Below, in pieces: positions 24,921 through 32,014 of a DNA stretch of 34,714 bases. Each line of letters opens with the position of its first letter. Position 1 is the stretch's first letter. The notes under the pieces were generated by a model that had not been told where the DNA came from, did no database searches, and was given only the letters and a program-made list of their open reading frames with translations. Source of the stretch: Clostridiales bacterium (GTDB taxonomy: Bacteria > Bacillota > Sulfobacillia > CADDZV01); NCBI GenBank assembly GCA_902812875.1, contig CADDZV010000012.1, positions 1 through 34,714 on the forward strand. Direction: 5' to 3'. A program made the translations under genes and the position numbers.

Positions 24921-26258
24921 TTAGCGAGCAGCGGCGGTGTGAGCCGGGCGCGGCCGCCATCCCACTGGTGTGCCGCTGCCTGTGACCCACAAGAGCGTCA
25001 CCCCAGCCAGCCGCGCGACACTGGCTGCCACCAGGGCCGCGTGGGCGCTGGCGATCGTCAGCACATACACCCCTACGAGCGGAGCCACCAGCACTACCAG
25101 GCTGGTGGCGATATTGTATGCGGCTATGTAAGTGGGGCTCGACTCGGGCGGTGCCAGCTCCAGCACATAGTTGAACACGCTCAGGTTGAAGCCGGCCGCG
25201 AACATCCCAAAGACAAACTCGATGAACGACGGCGTATACGGAGCGTGGACAAACACGTATGCAAGACTGCCAAGCGGGAAAACCAGAGTGCTGATGGTGA
25301 GCGTGCGGCGGTGCCCATGCCGGTCGGCGAACCGTCCCCAGAAGCGGTACATTAGTACAGAGGAGAGGCCGCCGGCCGTGGCCATGGCACCGATCCACGC
25401 CGTGGAGAAATGAAGCATGCGCACAAGCAATATGGGATAGACGGCGGCCGGCATGGCCATGCCAAACTGCAACACGATCATGCTGGCCACAAATGTGACG
25501 TAGGGACGGTTTTCATACATCTGCTTTGCCACGGCCACCATGCCTTTCCCCCCACGGGCGGCGCGGCTGCCGGTGCCGTCCGGATCGCCGGACGGCTTTT
25601 CGTGCAAGGTGCTCAAGAAATACAAAGACACCATCAGAAACACGAATGAAACCAGGTTCAGGAATGTGTAGTTATACGGAAACTTGATGGCGGCCAACAA
25701 AAGCCCTCCCACCGCGGTGGACGCGATGGTGACCGCTCCGGTGAGGGCGTTGCGTTCGCCGAACAGCTGTCCCCGCGTTTCGGGCGGGAAGATCTTGCCC
25801 ATGAGCGACGTCCAGGCCAGCCCGGCCGCCGATCCGGGCAGGTTCATGATGATCACGCCGGCAATGAACACCCATGCCCGCGGGACCGGCAAAAACGGCA
25901 AGAGGGCAAACAGCAGAAAGAAGATCCGGTTGAAAAACGCCCACCACAGCACCACTGGCAGCCGCCGCGGGCTGCGGTTGGCCATGTACGCCCCGACCGC
26001 CTGGCCAAGGATGCCCGTGAGGGCCGGCAGCGAGGCGAGAAGCCCCACCATGTAATTGGTCGCTCCGAGGGCGATGGCAAAAACGCTCACGAAAGGGTTG
26101 AAAAAACCGGGCATGACGCTGTAGGCCATGCCGTCGAGGAGGCTCTGGCGGGCGTTGTGACGTAGTTCCGCGTCCTCCGGCAGGTACGAAAGAATACCGG
26201 CGCGCCGCAAAAAACGCCGGGCTGCCTCGGCAATACGATTACCGTCCAGGGGTAACAC
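24921..26258 (-). CDS. MFS transporter
   Basis: A major facilitator protein of about 445 residues with 12 predicted helices. There is a cytoplasmic N-terminal segment of about 40 residues, the first-half loop reading ANRSPRR and the second-half signature loop RFWGRFADRHGHRRTL. The substrate cannot be read; relatives are generally uncharacterised drug- or metabolite-type permeases of Firmicutes. The GTG 26258 start abuts its GAGGGG binding site and lies in a hairpin, so the true start is uncertain. It has its own promoter between it and the ZIP gene. Confidence 0.85.
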   Translation of the reverse strand: MLPLDGNRIAEAARRFLRRAGILSYLPEDAELRHNARQSLLDGMAYSVMPGFFNPFVSVFAIALGATNYMVGLLASLPALTGILGQAVGAYMANRSPRRLPVVLWWAFFNRIFFLLFALLPFLPVPRAWVFIAGVIIMNLPGSAAGLAWTSLMGKIFPPETRGQLFGERNALTGAVTIASTAVGGLLLAAIKFPYNYTFLNLVSFVFLMVSLYFLSTLHEKPSGDPDGTGSRAARGGKGMVAVAKQMYENRPYVTFVASMIVLQFGMAMPAAVYPILLVRMLHFSTAWIGAMATAGGLSSVLMYRFWGRFADRHGHRRTLTISTLVFPLGSLAYVFVHAPYTPSFIEFVFGMFAAGFNLSVFNYVLELAPPESSPTYIAAYNIATSLVVLVAPLVGVYVLTIASAHAALVAASVARLAGVTLLWVTGSGTPVGWRPRPAHTAAAR

Positions 26259-26262
26259 CCCT
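26248..26262 (-). promoter_or_regulatory. Hairpin over the MFS ribosome binding site and start codon
   Basis: AGGGGT (minus 26262-26257) pairs with ACCCCT (26253-26248) around a 3-base loop. The GAGGGG Shine-Dalgarno-like run and GTG 26258 lie inside it, so folding would hide the start. This is possible translational control, or a sign that the annotated start is wrong. Confidence 0.35.
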
Positions 26263-26291
26263 CATTTGCACTCGTTGCGTTTCGACGGCAC

Positions 26292-26321
26292 ATTTTACGC
26301 CGCGGAGGCGGGTTCCCTCAA
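26292..26321 (-). promoter_or_regulatory. Promoter of the MFS gene
   Basis: Minus strand TTGAGG (26321-26316) and TAAAAT (26297-26292) with an 18-base spacer, giving a leader of roughly 25-30 bases. It lies just after the ZIP gene stop. Confidence 0.45.
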
Positions 26322-26330
26322 TAGGTTTTT

Positions 26331-27125
26331 TTATCCGAGCCCGAGGGCACGTAGCATAGCCAGGCTGAGGGCGAAGATGGCCGCGCCGGCAAGGGTATAG
26401 GTTACAGGGCTTTGCCGGCCGCCGCGGTGAGTCATGGGGATCATGTCGGTGGTGGCGATATAAGTCAGCGCCCCACCGGCCAGCCCCTGGATCGCATGGG
26501 CGACCTGTTCGTTGATATTGCCGGCGAGAAGGATGGCCACGGCACCAGCCGTAGTCGAAGCCAGCAGGGCGACCGTGGTGAGGAGGGCGTCACGGTCGCG
26601 ATATTGAGCGGCCCGCATCACCGAGGCGATGCTGAAACCGGCCGGCAGCTTGTGGAGGGAGATCGCGATAAACAGGAGGATTCCCTGGGTGAGCCCGGCC
26701 CTGAAACTGGCCATCACGATCACGCCGTCGAAAAACGCGTGCGTGGCCAGCCCCACTGCTGCTGCCACACTGGCAGAACGCGATATCAACGGCTCATCTT
26801 CGGCCACAGCCCCCATAAGCGTATGCTCGTGTCCCACGGCGGCTTCGGGCTCCGCATGGGCGTGGGTGGCGAAAAGGTTTTCGGTGATGTAGATCAACAG
26901 GTAGCCGCCCAAGGTCCACCCGAGCCAGGCCGGGTTTGCCCGTGCCAGCTCGGGGAGTACATCCAAAAAAGTGGCCGCCAGTAAAAACCCGGCCGCCAAG
27001 GCGACGAGCTTGGCGAGGTCCTTCGCAGAGGGGGCGGGAATGTGGACCGCCAGATAGCCGCCCAGCAGGTTCGACAAGCCAGAAACAAATGTGAGCAAAA
27101 GACCCCAGGCCAAGGTGGCGTTCAC
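26331..27125 (-). CDS. ZIP-family metal transporter
   Basis: A 264-residue membrane protein of the ZIP family, which brings divalent metals such as zinc, iron or manganese into the cytoplasm. The metal-site helices are clear: HAFFDGVIVMASF in helix IV and HKLPAGFSIASV in helix V. A short histidine-bearing loop (THAHAEPEAAVGHEHT, around residues 87-102) lies between helices III and IV, as usual for metal sensing or delivery. The GTG start has GGGAGG 8 bases upstream. The gene follows the selenocysteine glutaredoxin/zinc-ribbon gene on the same strand and may supply metal for that redox group; this is inference. Confidence 0.9.
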   Translation of the reverse strand: MNATLAWGLLLTFVSGLSNLLGGYLAVHIPAPSAKDLAKLVALAAGFLLAATFLDVLPELARANPAWLGWTLGGYLLIYITENLFATHAHAEPEAAVGHEHTLMGAVAEDEPLISRSASVAAAVGLATHAFFDGVIVMASFRAGLTQGILLFIAISLHKLPAGFSIASVMRAAQYRDRDALLTTVALLASTTAGAVAILLAGNINEQVAHAIQGLAGGALTYIATTDMIPMTHRGGRQSPVTYTLAGAAIFALSLAMLRALGLG

Positions 27126-27181
27126 AGGTTTTACCTCCCTGCGGTTAGCATTGCCGCACGGCGAGCCCGGTCATTCCGGAC

Positions 27182-27197
27182 GGGGGGCACGCCCCCG
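27182..27197 (-). terminator. Short GC hairpin between the glutaredoxin-zinc ribbon gene and zip
   Basis: GGGGGC (minus 27196-27191) pairs with GCCCCC (27188-27183), 12 bases after the zinc-ribbon stop. It lacks a T-tract and is a weak terminator or stabiliser. Confidence 0.3.
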
Positions 27198-27208
27198 CAT
27201 CCTGGCTA

Positions 27209-27577
27209 TCAGGTGCAGGGGCGGCGGGTGCCGTAGCCGCAAACGGGGCAAAGGAGGACCCCGTTTTCATCGACCTGGAGGGCCGCAAACCCACAGTTCG
27301 GGCACAGCTCGCCGGCTGCGAGAAATACCACGGGCCGCAGCGCCCCGGGCTGCACCCGGTCGATCACCTCGTGGATGGCCGGTAACCCGGCATGGATCTC
27401 GCTACCCACTTTTACTGCGGGCAGCCCGGTGCCGGCCGGGAGGACATGTGCTCTCTCTTGCGGTTGCAGGACGATTTCCTGATACGCAATCTGGGCTTGC
27501 GCGAGCCACGCCCGCGCTTCGTGACACTCGTCTCAGCCCGGAGCCGTATACAATATCCAATCTCTGTCGGTCGGCGT
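27209..27577 (-). CDS. Candidate selenocysteine glutaredoxin fused to a zinc ribbon (U-x-x-C)
   Basis: Reading TGA 27535-27533 as selenocysteine joins two in-frame parts into a 122-residue glutaredoxin-fold protein. WILYTAPG leads into UDEC (U15-C18) where glutaredoxins have CxxC. Then come HEARAWL, IAYQEI, and the cis-proline segment TGLPAVKVGSEIHAG (P53), as in the neighbouring CRFC glutaredoxin. Residues 92-114 form a zinc ribbon, CPNC and CPVCGYG. An 8-bp hairpin follows the TGA. The start is unclear: no ATG/GTG/TTG has a binding site. ACG 27577 lies 7 bases after GGAGG and gives the expected N-terminus; TTG 27553 would remove the first strand. If only 27409-27209 were translated, the fold would be cut in half. 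It likely reduces disulfides or recycles the peroxiredoxins (inference). Confidence 0.7.
27499..27517 (-). promoter_or_regulatory. Candidate bacterial SECIS hairpin of the glutaredoxin selenoprotein
   Basis: Minus strand GCGCGGGC (27517-27510), loop GTG (27509-27507), GCTCGCGC (27506-27499): an 8-bp stem with one G-U pair. The loop begins 23 bases after the TGA and starts with G, within the described bacterial SECIS range. Confidence 0.55.
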
Positions 27578-27594
27578 GTTTCTCCCTCCCGGCA

Positions 27595-27624
27595 AAAAAG
27601 GCCGGGTATAACCCCGGCCTTTTT
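27595..27624 (-). terminator. Intrinsic terminator after groES
   Basis: On the minus strand GGCCGGG (27619-27613) pairs with CCCGGCC (27606-27600) around a 6-base loop, flanked by A5 and T6. This is a clear rho-independent terminator, 18 bases after the groES stop. The downstream glutaredoxin selenoprotein gene would need read-through or its own promoter. Confidence 0.88.
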
Positions 27625-27642
27625 GGTCACTATGCGTGCGGA

Positions 27643-27918
27643 TTATTCAGGCTTTAGGATGGCAAGCACGTCCGACCGCTGGAGGATGACGTAGGTGGTG
27701 CCGTCAAGCTTGACCTCGTTGCCGCCGTACTTGGCGAACAGCACGATGTCATGTGCCTTGATTTTTTCCTTGAGGTCGTCGTCGGTGCCGACAGCGATGA
27801 CCTCACCCTGCTGCGGCTTTTCCTTGGCCGTGTCAGGAATGATGATGCCGCCTACTTTTTTCTCCGGTTCCTCAATTGGCTTGACGAGGATCCGGTCGTC
27901 CAACGGTTGAATCTTCAT
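27643..27918 (-). CDS. groES: Co-chaperonin GroES, standing alone
   Basis: A 91-residue co-chaperonin that caps GroEL. The family features are complete: KIQPLDDRILVKP, the mobile-loop segment EKKVGGIIIPDTAKEKPQQGEVIAVG, and KYGGNEVKLDGTTYVILQRSDVLAIL at the end. The ATG at 27918 sits 6 bases beyond the core of an AGGAGGG site; an ATG two codons earlier directly abuts it. No groEL follows; a terminator does. No CIRCE repeat is seen. The gene lies behind the glutaredoxin gene and probably shares its CsoR/CstR-like promoter. It may be a second groES specialised for thiol or metal stress, or the sole one split from groEL. Confidence 0.93.
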   Translation of the reverse strand: MKIQPLDDRILVKPIEEPEKKVGGIIIPDTAKEKPQQGEVIAVGTDDDLKEKIKAHDIVLFAKYGGNEVKLDGTTYVILQRSDVLAILKPE

Positions 27919-27976
27919 GCACATCCCTCCTGGGATTTGGATTACCAAGCGTTGCGTGCGGGTATTGCCTTTTTCA

Positions 27977-28207
27977 CTACCGTATCCCCAAGGCCTGGAT
28001 AAGCTTGGCCTGGTCGAACCCGACAATAATCCGACCGTTTACATCGATGACGGGCACGCCCGTCTGCCCGGATTTCCGTTGCAGCTCCCGTGCTGCCTCT
28101 GGATTCCGCGACACGTCGATTTCACGGAACGGGATGGACCGCTCCTTGAGGAAACGTTTGGTGGCGGCACAGAAGCGGCATGTGGGCGTGGTATACACAA
28201 CTACCAC
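27977..28207 (-). CDS. Glutaredoxin (NrdH/GrxC-like), CxxC
   Basis: A 76-residue glutaredoxin-fold protein. It shows VVVYTTPTCRFCAATKRFL with CRFC at residues 10-13, IPFREIDVS, and the cis-proline loop TGVPVIDVNGRIIVGFD. It reduces protein disulfides in the cytoplasm. It could pass electrons to the OsmC protein, the selenocysteine peroxiredoxins or ribonucleotide reductase. The GTG start follows GGGAGGAAG. Upstream is a near-perfect promoter with a palindromic operator, and groES lies 59 bases downstream. It is not a selenoprotein, which makes it a useful reference for the U-x-x-C glutaredoxin nearby. Confidence 0.92.
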   Translation of the reverse strand: MVVVYTTPTCRFCAATKRFLKERSIPFREIDVSRNPEAARELQRKSGQTGVPVIDVNGRIIVGFDQAKLIQALGIR

Positions 28208-28238
28208 GGCAGTCTTCCTCCCGACCAGGTGGTGTTCC

Positions 28239-28258
28239 GGATACCCCCGGGGGTATCC
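28239..28258. promoter_or_regulatory. 20-bp perfect palindrome, CsoR/CstR-type operator
   Basis: GGATACCCCC followed directly by its reverse complement. CsoR-family repressors (copper CsoR, persulfide CstR and relatives) bind ATACCC/GGGTAT palindromes of this form. It sits just after the predicted transcription start of the glutaredoxin gene, a position for repression. The repressor gene is not in the window. Confidence 0.7.
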
Positions 28259-28266
28259 GTCCCGGT

Positions 28267-28296
28267 ATTATAGAAGCCAAATTTTCAGGCTGTCAA
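28267..28296 (-). promoter_or_regulatory. Consensus sigma-A promoter for glutaredoxin-groES
   Basis: On the minus strand, TTGACA (28296-28291) and TATAAT (28272-28267) match the consensus exactly with an 18-base spacer. The -35 element overlaps the stop codon of the upstream osmC gene, and the palindromic operator follows the start site. Strong promoter held under repression. Confidence 0.85.
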
Positions 28297-28862
28297 TGTT
28301 TTAGCACCGCCTGTACCGGTACCTGGTTTTTCATGATCCAGCTGGCCGGGCAACGTTCTTCGGCTTCCTTCAAGACCCGTTCCCAGCGCTCCGGCGGGGC
28401 GTCGCCGTCCACTTCGACCTCCCAGGCGATCTCCTCGAGCACCGGCTCATCGCCGAGTCCCAGGAATCGGGTGAAATTGATCCTTGCCTGGGTGTTCACC
28501 CGCAAACCGCGAAACTCCAAGCCTTCCAGCGATGCGACCAGGGCAAACGTCGAAACGAAGCAGGCCTGGGCCCCGTATAGACAATATTGTACGGCACTCG
28601 GGGCCAAACCCCAACCACCCATGCCCGGCGGGAAATCGGCGAAAAACTCCTGCGGCCCGGCTGCAGGAGTAGGAAGCGATCCCACGAACTGCGGCTGGCC
28701 GCGGTCCAATACCCAGTGCCCGTCCAGGTGCACGGTCATACGGCGAAGCGACTCATCCTGGCGGGCACGCGTGACGGTCGCGGTGAAGCCCTCCAGGTTC
28801 ACGTTGTTCAGGCTGGCGGGACCGGCCGCCGGTTGCTCTTTGGGTTGGTTGCGTTCATCCAT
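28293..28862 (-). CDS. OsmC-family protein
   Basis: About 189 residues of the OsmC/Ohr fold. Visible are a beta-rich N-terminal half (FTATVTRARQDE, MTVHLDGHWVLD), the helix with the first redox cysteines (SAVQYCLYGAQACFVSTFA), and the second cysteine in AEERCPASW near the end. Members reduce organic hydroperoxides or handle reactive sulfur in the cytoplasm. The ATG at 28862 follows GGGAGG at 13 bases; an earlier in-frame ATG at 28886 has no binding site. It lies after sufB and before the glutaredoxin promoter. Confidence 0.82.
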   Translation of the reverse strand: MDERNQPKEQPAAGPASLNNVNLEGFTATVTRARQDESLRRMTVHLDGHWVLDRGQPQFVGSLPTPAAGPQEFFADFPPGMGGWGLAPSAVQYCLYGAQACFVSTFALVASLEGLEFRGLRVNTQARINFTRFLGLGDEPVLEEIAWEVEVDGDAPPERWERVLKEAEERCPASWIMKNQVPVQAVLKH

Positions 28863-28937
28863 GGCTTTTTGTGTACCTCCCAGCATGATGTCGACGGGCT
28901 GCGGGGGTTTGCCCGCGTACAGGGCATATGATCTCCT

Positions 28938-30344
28938 TTAGCCGACTGCTCCTTCCATCTCGAGGGCCACGAGGCGGTTCAGCTCGACGGCGTATTCCAT
29001 CGGCAACTCCCGCACAAACGGCTCTATAAAGCCAGTAACAATCATCTTCGCGGCCTGTTCCGCCGGGATGCCACGGCTTTGCAGGTAGAAGAGCTCCTCT
29101 TCACCGATACGGCTCACCGTGGCCTCGTGCTCCGTGGTGACGTCGTCCCGTTCTACTTCCACGTACGGAATCGTGTCGGAGCGTGACTGGGGATCGATGA
29201 TCAGGGCGTCGCACTTGGACGATGACCGGGCGGAGCGGGCTTCGCGTCCCATGTGTACAAGCCCGCGGAAGACCGAAACCCCGCCGCCCCGGCTGATCGA
29301 CTTCGAACGCACTGTGGAAGTGGTGTCCGGCGCCAGGTGGATGACCTTGCCGCCGGCATCGAGGTACTGGCCGGCGCCGGCAAACGCCACCGACAGTATG
29401 TCGCCGCGGGCACCGGGACCGGAAAGGAGCACGCTCGGGTATTTCATGGTCACCTTGCTGCCGAGGTTACCGTCCACCCATTCCATGGCGGCACCCTCGT
29501 AGGCAACGGCCCGCTTGGTGACCAGGTTGTACACGTTTTTTGACCAGTTCTGGACGGTACTGTAGCGTACGCGGGCGTGGGGTTTGACGATGATCTCGAC
29601 CACGGCGCTGTGCAAGGCATCGGTCGAGTAGATCGGGGCGGTGCACCCTTCGACATAGTGCACGTACGAACCGGCTTCCGCGATGATGAGGGTGCGCTCG
29701 AACTGGCCCATGTTCTGTGCGTTGATGCGGAAGTAGGCCTGCAGGGGGATGTCCACATGCACCCCCTCCGGCACCCATATGAAGCTACCACCGCTCCATA
29801 CGGCACTGTTGAGGGCGGCGAACTTGTTGTCGGTCGGCGGCACGAGCGTGCCGAAGTACTCCTTGACGAGGTCCGGGTATTCACGCACGGCCGTGTCGGT
29901 ATCTACAAAGATGACGCCCTTTTTCTCGAGATCCTTGCGGATGCTGTGGTAGACCACTTCCGACTCATACTGGGCAGTGACGCCGCCCAGGTAGTGCTGT
30001 TCGGCCTCCGGGATGCCGAGGCGGTCGAACGTGTTCTTGATGTCCGCTGGCACGTCGTCCCACGACCGCGATGGGCGGTCGACCGGACGGATGTAGTAGT
30101 AAATGTCGTCGAAGTTTACGCCGGAAAGATCCGGGCCCCAGGATGGCATGGGCTTGGCGAGGAAGATGTCCAGAGACCGCAGCCGGAAGGCCCGCATCCA
30201 GGCCGGTTCTTTTTTCAGCCACGAAATCTCTTCCACGATTTCCCGCGACAGACCCTTGCGGGCCTTGTACACATAGTGTTCAGGGTCGCGGAATCCGTAT
30301 TGGTATTCTTCCGACACACCGAGATCAGGCTTTTTGTCCGTCAT
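28938..30344 (-). CDS. sufB: Fe-S cluster assembly scaffold SufB
   Basis: A 468-residue subunit of the SufBC2D complex that builds iron-sulfur clusters. It has the SufB N-terminus ([20 protein letters not shown]) and the beta-helix core. The functional residues are also present: the cysteine in [23 protein letters not shown] and the EHEA histidine-glutamate pair in [19 protein letters not shown]. The ATG follows GAAGGAGAG and overlaps the sufU end by 20 bases. It is the last gene of sufCDSUB. The complete operon supplies clusters for enzymes such as NrdG and other radical SAM proteins. Confidence 0.96.
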   Translation of the reverse strand: MTDKKPDLGVSEEYQYGFRDPEHYVYKARKGLSREIVEEISWLKKEPAWMRAFRLRSLDIFLAKPMPSWGPDLSGVNFDDIYYYIRPVDRPSRSWDDVPADIKNTFDRLGIPEAEQHYLGGVTAQYESEVVYHSIRKDLEKKGVIFVDTDTAVREYPDLVKEYFGTLVPPTDNKFAALNSAVWSGGSFIWVPEGVHVDIPLQAYFRINAQNMGQFERTLIIAEAGSYVHYVEGCTAPIYSTDALHSAVVEIIVKPHARVRYSTVQNWSKNVYNLVTKRAVAYEGAAMEWVDGNLGSKVTMKYPSVLLSGPGARGDILSVAFAGAGQYLDAGGKVIHLAPDTTSTVRSKSISRGGGVSVFRGLVHMGREARSARSSSKCDALIIDPQSRSDTIPYVEVERDDVTTEHEATVSRIGEEELFYLQSRGIPAEQAAKMIVTGFIEPFVRELPMEYAVELNRLVALEMEGAVG

Positions 30345-30777
30345 GGAGGTTCTCTCCTTCGGCCTGGTCCAAGGCCTTTTGCAGGGCATCCCACGCCAAG
30401 AGGGCACATTTGACCCGGACCGGGAATTTGGCCACGCCCGCCAAGGCCACCAGGTCAGGGCTGCCATCCTGCACGGTACCTTCACCGCGCATCATGGCGT
30501 GGAACGACGTGACCAGCCTGCGGGCGCGGTCGACCGTCATGCCCTGAACGCTCTCGGTCATCATGGAGGCCGACGCCTGGCTGATCGAACAGCCGGCCCC
30601 GCGGAACCGGGCCTCCGTGATGGTGCCGTCTTTTACTGCCACATCCAGGTAGATGTCATCGCCGCAAGAAGGGTTATGCAGGTGCACCTCTGCCGTCGGG
30701 TGCTCCACCTGGCCATGGTTACGGGGATGGGCGTAGTGATCGAGGATGACTTCTTTATAAAGCTCTTCCAACGACAC
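30325..30777 (-). CDS. sufU: Sulfur-transfer protein SufU
   Basis: A 150-residue zinc-containing sulfur acceptor that takes persulfide from SufS. The three ligand cysteines are visible: [20 protein letters not shown] and [11 protein letters not shown]. Unlike IscU it carries the SufU insertion between the second and third cysteines. The GTG start at 30777 (AGGAG 10 bases upstream) lies inside the sufS end, indicating coupling. SufU rather than SufA/SufE is the Gram-positive arrangement. Confidence 0.94.
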   Translation of the reverse strand: MSLEELYKEVILDHYAHPRNHGQVEHPTAEVHLHNPSCGDDIYLDVAVKDGTITEARFRGAGCSISQASASMMTESVQGMTVDRARRLVTSFHAMMRGEGTVQDGSPDLVALAGVAKFPVRVKCALLAWDALQKALDQAEGENLHDGQKA

Positions 30778-32014
30778 GGTCGAAGAACTCCTTTGCCTGG
30801 ACCAATGCCTCTGCGAGGGCGTCGATCTCTTGTTTTGTGTTATAAACGGCGAAACTGGCCCGGGCACTGGCACCGATGCCTAGACAGGCATGCAACGGCT
30901 GGGCACAATGGTGGCCGGCCCGGATGGCGATGCCCTTTTGGTCGAGGAAGGTGGACAGGTCGTGCGGGTGGACGCCTTCCATAACGAAGGTCACGAGCGC
31001 CCCGCGGGCCTGCCGCGGGCCGAAAACGGTCACCCCCGGCACGGAGCCAATGGTTTCCGTGGCGTACTGGGCAAGGGCGGCCTCCCATGCCGCCACGGCG
31101 TCGCGGCCGATGGCGTCGACGTAGTCCATGGCCGCGGCGAGCCCGATGGCACCGGCCACGTTCGGGGTGCCGGCCTCGAACTTCCATGGCACATCCGCCC
31201 ACGTGCTTTCCGCCAGGGTCACTTCGCTGATCATTTCACCCCCGAAGAGGAACGGCGGCATATCCGAAAGCAGCTCCGGCCGTGCCCACAGGACACCGAT
31301 GCCCATGGGGCCGTACATCTTGTGCCCGGAGAAGGCCAGAAAATCGCAGCCGATCTCCGTCACGGACAAGGGCATGTGAGGCACACTCTGGGCGGCATCC
31401 ACAAGCACTAGGGCGCCGCGGTCGTGGGCCAGCCGGGTGATCTCGGCCACCGGGTTGATGGTGCCGAGCACGTTCGACAAATGGGTGATGGCCACCAGGC
31501 GCGTGCGGTCCCCGAGCGCGGCGCGGAATGCTTCCATATCGAGCTCACCGCTTTCGGTGATGCCCACTACCCGCACGGTCGCTCCGGTCAGACGGCTTAT
31601 CTGCTGCCACGGGAGGAAGTTGGAATGGTGTTCCATCTCGGTCGTGACGATCTCGTCACCCGGCTTGAGGCGGTGGAGGCCCCACGCGTATGCCACCAGA
31701 TTGATCGCCTCGGTGGCGTTACGGGTGAAGACCACGCCGGCAGGATCGCCGGCCCCGATGAAGCGGGCCACACGGGAACGGGCAGCCTCATAGGCAGCCG
31801 TGGCTCTTTCCCCGAGCGTGTGGATGGCCCGGTGCACGTTGGCGTTGTTCCTGCGGTAGTACGCGGCTTCCGCTTCGATCACCGCTAATGGTTTCTGCGT
31901 AGTAGCTGCATTGTCCAGGTAGACCAGCGGGTGACCGTTGACTTCCTGCTGGAGGGCCGGGAAGTCTTGCCTGACCCGGGCCACGTCTATGCCGATAGTG
32001 TTTTTGTTTGTCAT
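30755..32014 (-). CDS. sufS: Cysteine desulfurase SufS
   Basis: A PLP enzyme of 419 residues that removes sulfur from cysteine and hands it to SufU. The PLP-lysine is in SGHKMYGPMGIGVLW. The persulfide-forming cysteine is in IRAGHHCAQPLHACLG. Other family parts include YLDNAATTQKP near the start and VDAAQSVPHMPL. The ATG overlaps the sufD stop (ATGA). It belongs to the group II (SufS) type. Confidence 0.96.
   Translation of the reverse strand: MTNKNTIGIDVARVRQDFPALQQEVNGHPLVYLDNAATTQKPLAVIEAEAAYYRRNNANVHRAIHTLGERATAAYEAARSRVARFIGAGDPAGVVFTRNATEAINLVAYAWGLHRLKPGDEIVTTEMEHHSNFLPWQQISRLTGATVRVVGITESGELDMEAFRAALGDRTRLVAITHLSNVLGTINPVAEITRLAHDRGALVLVDAAQSVPHMPLSVTEIGCDFLAFSGHKMYGPMGIGVLWARPELLSDMPPFLFGGEMISEVTLAESTWADVPWKFEAGTPNVAGAIGLAAAMDYVDAIGRDAVAAWEAALAQYATETIGSVPGVTVFGPRQARGALVTFVMEGVHPHDLSTFLDQKGIAIRAGHHCAQPLHACLGIGASARASFAVYNTKQEIDALAEALVQAKEFFDRVVGRAL

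Noticed and set aside
27412-27630. A minus-strand 72-residue open frame over the groES terminator
   Set aside because: It runs through the terminator hairpin, has an arginine-rich unlikely composition, and is out of frame with the glutaredoxin fold found in the same place.
27977-28207. The CRFC glutaredoxin as another selenoprotein
   Set aside because: Both active-site residues are encoded by ordinary cysteine codons and no in-frame TGA is present.
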